A stretch of DNA of 64,000 nucleotides from Flammula alnicola (Eukaryota; Basidiomycota; Agaricomycetes; Agaricales; Strophariaceae): NCBI GenBank assembly GCA_015499995.1, contig JADNRV010000178.1:1-64000 (forward strand). Reading direction: 5' to 3'. Shown here in pieces: positions 56,326-64,000 of this stretch. Under the pieces are notes generated by a model, which was not told where the DNA came from, ran no database searches, and saw only the letters and a list, made by a program, of their open reading frames with translations. The stretch's first letter is position 1. The number at the start of each line of letters is the position of its first letter. The position numbers and the translations under genes were made by a program.

Positions 56326-59300
56326 TCAGGCCGGTTGGTGGCAGGATTGCCATGACCGTCCATGGGCAAAATTACTGAGGTCAAGTTCGGTGGCAGTTAT
56401 GCCAATCAAGTGCTTGGTTCTGAGACGGAAAAGTCCAGAAAGACATACATGTGGAACCCACAGCAGTAGTCTAGCTTGTGGGCCCGAGATCCACCCATCT
56501 TGCTGAATTTTGATACAATCTCTCCAGTCACCGGTGATGTCAGGAGGGTTTTCGAAGAGGGAATGTGGTTGAGACAATGCATGGCTTGGATTAGATGAAA
56601 AATGAATTCTTGGTACAATGAGTGTAGCTGACCCCACAGCAGCAGCATCAATACAGTGTTTGAGTGGCACAGGAATAGTTTTGTATGTCTCTGCATCCCA
56701 GATGTGGATTGTCTTGTCCAATGAGCCCGAGATGATGCACTTGCCATCTGGTGAAAATGCAACGGAGGAGACCGAGTCTGTGTGCCCTTCCAGGGGCACA
56801 GCCACTGCTTCACCGGTCTCTGCATCCCAGATGCGGATCGTGTTGTCACGTGAGCCCGAGATGATGCGCTTGCCATCTGGCGAAAATGCAACACAGTAGA
56901 CCGCGTTTGTGTGCCCTTCCAGGGGCACAGCCACTGCTTCACCGGTCTCTGCATCCCAGATGCGGAGCGTGTTGTCCTCCGAGCCCGAGATGATGCGCTT
57001 GCCATCTGGTGAAAATGCAACGCAGTAGATCGAGTCTGTGTGCCCTTCCAGGGGCACAGCCACCGCTTCGCCGGTCTCTGCATCCCATATGCGGATCGTG
57101 TTGTCCTCCGAGCCCGAGATGATGCGCTTGCCGTCTGGTGAAAATGCGACGGAGGTGACAAAAGATGTATGCCCTTCCAGGGGCACAGCCACCGCTTCGC
57201 CGGTCTCTGCATCCCAGATGCGGATTGTCTTGTCATATGAGCCCGAGATGATGTGCTTGCCGTCTGGTGAAAATGCGACGGAGTAGACCGAGTTTGTGTG
57301 CCCTTCCAGGGGCACAGCCACCGCTTCGCCGGTCTCTGCATCCCAGAGGCGGATTGTCTTGTCGCGCGAGCCCGAGATGATGTGCTTGCCATCTGGTGAA
57401 AATGCGACGGAGTAGACCGAGTTTGTGTGCCCTTCCAGGGGCACAGCCACCGCTTCGCCGGTCTCTGCATCCCAGAGGCGGATTGTCTTGTCGCGCGAGC
57501 CCGAGATGATGTGCTTGCCATCTGGTGAAAATGCGACGGAGTAGACCGAGTTTGTGTGCCCTTCCAGGGGCACAGCCACTGCTTCGCTGGTCTCTGCATC
57601 CCAGATGCGGATTGTGTTGTCATCCGAGCCTGAGATGATGCGCTTGCCATCTGGTGAAAATGTGGCGGAGGTGACAAAAGATGTGTGCGCTTCCAGGGGC
57701 ACAGCCACCGCTTCGCCGGTCTCTGCATCACAGATGTGGATCGTGTCCTCCGACCTCGAGATGATGCGCTTGCCGTCTGGTGAAAATGCGACGGAGGTGA
57801 CAAAAGATGTGTGCCCTTCCAGGGGCACAGCCACCGCTTCGCCGGTCTCTGCATCCCAGAGGCGGATTGTCTTGTCGCGCGAGCCCGAGATGATGTGGTT
57901 GCCGTCTGGTGAAAATGCGACGGAGTAGACCGTGTTTGTGTGCCCTTCCAGGGCACAGCCACCGCTTTGCCGGTCTCTGCATCCCAGATGCGGATTGTCT
58001 TGTCGCGCGAGCCCGAGATGATGCGCTTGCCGTCTGGTGAAAATGCGACAGAGTAGACTATTTTGTGTGCCCTTTCAGGACGGCCACCGCTTTGCCGGTC
58101 TCTGCATCCCAGATGCGGATCGTCTTGTCGCGTGAGCCCGAGATGATGCGCTTGCCATCTGGTGAAAATGCGACGGAGTAGACCAAGTTTGTGTGCCCTT
58201 CCAGGGGCACAGCCACCACTTCACCGGTCTCTGCATCCCAGATGCGGATCGTCTCATCATATGAACCCGAGATGATGTGCTTGCCATCTGGTGAAAATGC
58301 AACGGAGGTGACCGAGTCTGTGTGCCCTTCCAGGGGCACAGCCACCGCTTCGCCAGTCTCTGCATCCCAGATGCGGATCGTGTTGTCGCGCGAGCCTGAG
58401 ATGATGCGCTTGCCATCGGGTGAAAATGCGATAGAGTGGACTGTGTTTGTGTGCCCCAGTAACACACTCTGGCATGCTGGCCAGGTGGTGATACCCCCAG
58501 AAGCGACCCGTATAGCTTGAGGAAACTTTGCTGCAAACTTGCTATATATAACAGAACTTTCTGGCACAAATGGGAGTGCAGATAGGTATAGGTGCGGTGT
58601 GCTTTGCGAGATCACGCCTCCAAACTTGAACATGCGCACAAACCTTTGAGCATCTGTCGCAAAGTCCAAGATATCTCTGCATTGGTCGTGAGCCTATATA
58701 TTGCCAATTGTCAATATGGAATCCAAGATGATAAAATTGGATAAGAAGACGCACAGTGATCCATTTCATAATAGAAGATAATGTAGGAGCAGCAATCTGA
58801 ACTGATTTTAAGTTATGAGACTCAAAACCTCGATCCAGAACAGAAATTGCCGATTGAAAAATTCTTTGACTTGATTTGCGATTTCTGAATCAAATACTGT
58901 TGCTTCAACGTGAGTAGCCCAATGTCGACAGGAATAGGAAACCGCGGGGGAGATTCCTTGTTTGATTCGTTCGGCTAAGTCAGGGACATCTGAATTGAGC
59001 AGATACGAGCTTTCCAAGCGACAGATGTTGAAACAAAGTTCTGTCTTCATAACCTGAAGCGTAGAAAACGCAAGGTCATTCCTGTGCAATGAAGTATCGA
59101 TGTAGAAGTCCTTGCTCCGCGAGCGATCTGTGAGGTAGTCGTGGAAGGAGGAATGGAGAGGTCGGATAGGAACAGAGGGATCAGTGATGCCGCTCAAAAG
59201 AGATCCCAGGTGTTTCACAACAAGGCTAACGTCATTCGCGCCGACGAAGCCAACAGGGAAATTCTTTCGTATTGCTGTTAAAGCATCCAAGGAAAGTGGC

Positions 59301-60520
59301 TCAAACAATGCAAGTATTTGGCCCATCACGGAGTGGAAAATCTGCATTTCGTCGTCATCATTATCAGGGCAGATTTCCCGTAAAATCGTGTCATATAATA
59401 CATCCAATTTGGTCAGTGAACGAGTGGTCGGTGAATTGATAAGTGTATGGAATCGTTTCTCCGGAAGGGAGAATTTGCCACCGCCTTGGATGAATTCACA
59501 AGCAACGAAAGCCCACTGAAAGAGCCCTTCCGACCGATCAACTAATAAACACAATTTGTTGTTATCAAAGTTGACCTGGGCTAATCGTGTGGAAATGTAG
59601 GTTGAGATGTCGCGATAACTAGAAGATTTAGGGATATCGTCCATGACTTTGGATATCACGTTGCTGCTGCTTCCTAACACCTTGGATATGTCATCTAGAG
59701 TGCGCGAGGTGAGGAGAATGCGGAAGTTGGAAGGTAGCTCTCCTGCTCGGTGAGCTAGAATGGAAAGTAAATGGCCGCGAGAGTCAGCGCCACCGCTTTC
59801 ATCGAGCGCCTCGATTACAAGCAGGATAGTTCCCCCAATGGAAAGGCGGGCGGCAGGTTTGACTAGCAAATTTTCCCATTGCTGTATAATATCTGGCGTC
59901 GACTTGAGCCAGCTCCTCTCCCGTATCACGTCTGCCAATTCTCGCTTGATTCCTGGATTGCGAGACGCCAAATCACGAGCGATAGTGCTGAATACTTTCT
60001 CGTGACGACGCTCAGCGAGGTAGGTACGATCGAAACAAAGGCACGAGCCCAGCTCTTTGCTCTGATCGAACTTGTGAGCGATTGTGTGAGCGATCGCTGA
60101 TTTGCCAGTGCCGGCAGCACCGTTGAGCCAGAAGACGGGCGGAACATCCGGGTCAGTACTACGCGCCCAGTGCTCAATCTCTGCAAGAATCTCTGCGCGG
60201 GTGCCGGCGAGGCATTGCTTGGTGGTGTTATAACCAGCGCCGTGGGCATAGAGCAAGCCATTCAGCTCTAGTTCGACCACCATAAGGCAAGATGAGAAAC
60301 CGATCGTTATGGAGAAGACGATCATAAGAACTCACCAATACCGTCAGGATCTTCGATAATAAGAATGGGTACTCTTAGTAGGAACACTTGCGGTGTAGAC
60401 GACATTAGATGACTTACCACCGTTGTACTGGTGAAGATCACCTTGAACATTTTGAATGACCGGGTTATTCATGATAAAGTCGTGGGCATCGGGGAAGAAC
60501 TGAGGAGCTGTTGTCGACAT
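56326..60520 (-). CDS. NACHT-WD40 NLR-like protein, 14 WD40 repeats, frameshifted
   Basis: STAND-class NTPase of the fungal NLR type, probably a cytoplasmic sensor for non-self or programmed cell death. The start chosen is MSTTAPQFF at 60,520, giving the usual AHDFIMNNPVIQNV leader. Exon 1 is 60,418-60,520, then a likely 15-nt micro-exon (60,336-60,350), then the main exon from 60,267. Walker A is GAAGTGKS at about residues 89-96; Walker B is ILLVIEALDE at 187-196. Next come the linker DFATDAQRFVRMF and HLYLSALPF, then 14 WD40 units of 43 aa (129 bp) with GHT...SVAFSPDGKRIISGS... IRIWDAETGEAVAV. The C-terminal block DWRDCIKI, GWISGPQARLLLWVP and ELDLSNFAHGRSW ends at 56,326. Single-base frame changes occur near 58,808-58,815, 58,058 and 57,950, and the intron near 58,668-58,755 does not join cleanly. 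As read it encodes no continuous protein. Confidence 0.88.
56620..58470 (-). repeat. 129-bp tandem array encoding WD40 repeats
   Basis: Fourteen head-to-tail 129-bp units form the propeller part of the NLR gene. Two adjacent units (about 57,291-57,548) appear identical at DNA level. Variation concentrates in the codons after GHT (NSVYS, SFVTS, DSIYC, NAVYC, DSVSS, NTVHS) and after SGS (RDK, EDN, DDN, YDE, LDK). Confidence 0.93.
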
Positions 60521-61095
60521 GGAGAGCTTAGCTGTTTGTATGGTTGAAATGTAGGATTTCAAGAAGATGGTCAACTGTGGTAGCGCTCAAGATGATCAAG
60601 AATCGATGTGACGTCTATGTGACAAAATCTGCTGTCGGACGTGATCGTCTCTCTCTTAATCCCAACCTCTCGATCCGCTCATAATCCCAACCATACTACA
60701 TAAAAACTCCCACATTTCTATGTAAACTCATCATCACCACACATCGGCCACCTGGACTCCCTGCCCACTGGAGACCTATTCGCTCGCTACAAACGCCTTA
60801 AAGGCCAGGATGCCAGGATGTACAATACCTAGCTGGGAAGGACGAATATGGTGTGAAGACCTAAAAAGTTCTTCGGGCTCTCTTGGGAGGAGAAGTTGGG
60901 ACGGTACTGTGGTTTTGTGATATCTTCAGCCGGCGGTTCCAGGTATGTTCTCATCCAATTTTTGCGATGGATAGTGTACAAGTGGGACTTATATATACCT
61001 CCTCTTTCCAGCGCAACCTTCCTCATCAACGTTCAATGTTTCAATGTTAAACTCCCAAACCTCTGGGGCCCCTCGCTTGAAACGGGGTGTCGAGA
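60521..61095. promoter_or_regulatory. Divergent promoter region
   Basis: A 575-bp spacer between two divergently transcribed genes, the NLR-like gene (minus) and the EST1-like gene (plus). CTTATATATACCTCC near 60,990 is TATA-like for the plus gene. Unsupported short frames cross it on both strands. Confidence 0.4.
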
Positions 61096-64000
61096 ATGAG
61101 CTTCAAACAAACCAGCAAGCAAATTCACCACGCTAGTCAAATTACCACCAAGCCTTCCGCATATTCAACCCCCAGAGCTCCTCTCATATTTGCACCGTCG
61201 TCTACTTCTCGACCAGCCAAATCCTCGAAAAGACTTGATTCTTCCATAGAACGAATTAGTGGAAGTCCGCGCTTCTACGCCTCCAGTGTCCTTCGCTGGA
61301 GCGGTGGGCTTTATACAATGCGTGGTGCGTTTTCTTTCTCTCTTCGTTTTCGTTTGTTTTTAGTCGTTAATTCGAATTTCAACCTTTTAAGATGACTACT
61401 CTCAGCAGAACCAAAACAAGTCGCGCTCATCCTCCGATTCGGCCTTGAGGATGCCTCTGCCTCTACCGCCTTTTCATCGTCATCACCTTGGTCAGCGACT
61501 TCAACAGCTTCAACCATGTCATCAGAACCTTAAACCTTCGATTTCAATTACACATGCCACGTCGACGCTGGAACCCTCAGCTACGGATCGCCCCTCGTCG
61601 TCAGAGGACGAAGATGAAACGATCGTAGCCACGTTCGAGTCTACGCCAACGATGCGGTTCAAGATGACTACGATCGCCCATCAAGATCGCCACCGCGCTC
61701 GATCGCTTTGTCTGCGCCGACTTAATGAAGCACATGGGGTCGTTGAGATACAAAATGCGGAGAGGAGGGAGCGAGATAGGAATAGCTCGAATGATGCCCA
61801 TCCTTCGCTGAGATTGAAGATTGAGGCTCTCCAGGTGAGCGTTGTGGTATTACATGCTCTGTGGCGTGTCGGTCTGGACAAGGTTGTTGAGACGTTCGTC
61901 CTTTCCGCGCTAATAGTTTCCTCCTGACCTCTTATGAATATTTGTTTAGGATGAAATCAATCTCCCCAACAAGTAGCCAACGAATTCTACGCTCTCGTCT
62001 CGGAACGCCATCTAATCATCGATACGATCTCGAATACTATTGTCCTTTCCCAAGGGGCACTGTGGAAACACCTCATGATTCGCGATACTTCTTCGACATC
62101 CCACAGTCGGGACCACCAGCCTACTGTTGTTCCACGAGGAACCTCTACGATTCTCGAATGGGCCATGCTCGACCATCTGATGGACCTTCACTTCGGCTTT
62201 CTTGAAGTGGGCAAGGACGAACTCAAGGACCCACCTACGATGGACGGCCTCGATGATCTCGCCCAGCACATCAGTGCGACATTCAAGCGCACTCTCCCGG
62301 CTCTCAGGAACCCAAGCAAATGGCTTCGTGCCAACTTCAAACATGTCGTCCAGGATCAGGAGTTCATGGCGTTCCAGGAAAAGGAAAAGGAAAAACCTAG
62401 AGGCCCAGAGGTGGAAAAGAAATCGCCAAACAAGATGAGCGGCTACTCGACGATGACTCTGCGCTTCTGGCAGGCATATGCGCGGTTTATACTTGCGTTG
62501 TCGCAGGCGTTCCGTGTGACCAAGTTGCCCGTGCTAAGTGCTCCCTTGAAGAGGATATCGAGATGAGAGGATTCTTGCCGCTTAGGACATTGATGGGCGA
62601 AGTCGAGAAAAATTGACAATGGAGAGAAGCCAGCGAACGGGGTTCCAGCAAGAGAACAAGTCCACTCGAACGTAGAACAGTTGATGAGGATTTCTGATTT
62701 CTTGGCAGATGCGAAATCTTTGGTGGAAATAGAGGTATTTCTTGTCTTTTCCACCTTCCATTGACAAAATTGAGATTAAGGATATTTTTGGTGCAGAATT
62801 CCTCGCTCCTGTTGATCAACAACCATATCATGTTTAACGTTGATGTTGTTGAAGATGTACGCCCACCTTCGCACATGGAAATGACCAATGTGGCCGAAGA
62901 TGCCTGTGTCCCAATCGACCAGCAAGAATTACTAGCCATAATTAGGGACACCAGCCTGGGTTTGCATCCCAGACGCAATCCTGATGATGACGATATAACA
63001 GAATTTGCCAGTGGTACGGACGATGACACCGTTCGTGATGCATCCAAGTTCTTGAATACGTCCGAAGACATTGTGGACGAGGACGAGCAGGAGGATGAGA
63101 TTGGTTGGGATCCAAGGTCATTTTACTCTTTTCTGCCATAATCTCGTGCATTAACCACTTCTTGTTAACCAGAGCAATCCCCTACTCTGTCACCGAGCCT
63201 CCGCGCAATTCCTCTCACTTCGGTCAAGCCGATGCTCAGTCCGAAAGCTCTATCTCCCAGATCACCAACACATTATCTGCCTGTGATACCATCAACTTTT
63301 AGCGCCCCTGTTGCACATCTTCCGGCACCCGCGACTACTGCACAAGATTTATTGAACGACGTCATGGGTTTCAATGGTGCAAGCAGGCCTCTAACTGGAA
63401 ATCTTCTTCCACATCTCCAGTTGATGTCGACAAACCTCTTTTTGGGTCTGAGTTGTCCCATCGTCCGAGTCAATCCATTTGGTCGGCTTCCCGTGACGAG
63501 CAACCTCTCATGTACACTTGTAGACGGCGGTAACGGCGGAAACGCCCCTGGTGCCCATGCCGGCGGGCATATCTACCAGACTTCGCTGCGTCAGTTCTCG
63601 GCTGCCCTTGGTCCATCCTAGGATCTCTCGCAGTAGTCTATATGGACGTCATTGCACCCCAGCCAATCGCAGAACTCGCAGTAGAACCTTGTCGGTGCGC
63701 TGTCTTCAACGCCCTTCGCACAGCCACCATAGACGACGCTGCCGAGTGCCAGCTTAATTCAGAGACAGCAACATCATCGTAAGCCGTCGTCGTCTGTCGC
63801 TGCCCAACTTTTCCCGAATCATAGCCAGGTTCAGCACGATCCTTTCGCGTATTCTTCTCCCATTCAGCCGCCTATTCACAGACCCGAGCATAATCTCTCG
63901 TCGCTACAACAACTCAGAATAAATCCCTTCTTGCAGCGGCCGTCACAATCACCTTTCGTGACACCTCCTATGGCATCGCCATTCTCTGCGCAACCACAAA
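61096..64000 (+). CDS. EST1/SMG7-like protein, 3' incomplete
   Basis: Likely member of the EST1/SMG5-7 group (14-3-3-like/TPR scaffold in telomerase recruitment or nonsense-mediated decay). A Ser-rich N-terminal exon splices near 61,323/61,391 (RWSGGLYTMR to DDYSQQNQNK). Later exons read SSSEDEDETIVATFESTP, EFYALVSERHLIIDTISNTI, SKWLRANFKHVVQD, MTLRFWQAYARFILALSQAF, and after a shift LEEDIEMRGFLPLRTLMGE, the GFLPL signature of the EST1 DNA/RNA-binding domain. Then LINNHIMFNV, GLHPRRNPDDDD and QDLLNDVMGFNGASRPL continue to the window edge. One base is missing in the C-run at 62,543-62,545, the A-run at 62,608-62,612 is out of register, and the frame also changes near 61,530 and 63,290. The start is provisional. 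The canonical N-terminal EST1 segment is not seen, so the 5' end may also be rearranged. A partial copy lies at 27,709-29,170. Confidence 0.68.

Noticed and set aside
56406..57962. 518-codon minus-strand ORF and several plus-strand ORFs over the WD40 array
   Set aside because: They are frame-shifted or antisense shadows of the 129-bp WD40 repeat: the unit is a multiple of three and happens to lack stops in other frames. The WD40 frame alone carries family motifs.

Overview
This window reads as nuclear DNA of a basidiomycete fungus, most likely an Agaricomycete. The evidence is short GT...AG introns (about 50-70 nt) splitting genes into many small exons, a NACHT-WD40 (NLR-like) gene with the C-terminal block seen in mushrooms, aryl-alcohol-oxidase-type and methanol-oxidase-type GMC flavoenzymes, a UbiA prenyltransferase, a DUF6534-like membrane protein, and abundant DNA transposons. 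No rRNA, canonical tRNA or CRISPR array was found.

Left third (1-24,050): a CpG-depleted transposon island. It holds a 10.16-kb element (11,777-21,932) with terminal inverted repeats and a 9-bp target duplication, and a 960-bp inverted internal-deletion derivative of the same element (6,732-7,691). A third related end lies at 1-1,802. There is also a complete 8-bp-TSD hAT-type MITE (22,043-22,618) with a decayed fragment at 3,995-4,080, a CpG-rich younger insert (8,420-10,230), and a damaged GRF/Cys-cluster zinc-finger gene of the kind found in basidiomycete mobile DNA (4,418-5,549).

Middle (24,050-30,000): GC-rich duplicated debris. It contains copies of an unclassified repeat family that keeps intron-like segments (more copies at 53-54.5 kb), a foldback element with 159-bp arms (25,864-26,306), and a partial duplicate of an EST1/SMG7-like gene whose parent copy runs off the right edge.

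30,163-44,947: the best protein-coding block, all on the plus strand. It holds a secreted aryl-alcohol-oxidase-like GMC oxidase (8 exons), an intracellular alcohol/methanol-oxidase-like GMC oxidase (17 exons, with one GC-AG intron and one 36-nt intron), a 294-aa UbiA prenyltransferase (4 exons), and, after 3.4 kb of repeats, a DUF6534-like membrane protein. The first three could act together on a prenylated or terpenoid metabolite, but that is inference from proximity.

45,400-55,900: a dienoyl-CoA isomerase/enoyl-CoA hydratase gene running into a truncated Na+/H+ exchanger (both minus strand, both damaged), then repeats and no convincing genes. 56,326-60,520 (minus): NACHT-WD40 gene with 14 near-identical 43-aa WD40 repeats, interrupted by single-base frameshifts. 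61,096-64,000 (plus, divergent from it): an EST1/SMG7-like gene, incomplete at the right edge.

Single-base frameshifts recur in the damaged genes but not in the two GMC and UbiA genes. Either the damaged genes are real pseudogenes around a maintained core, or some of the breaks are homopolymer errors in the assembly.
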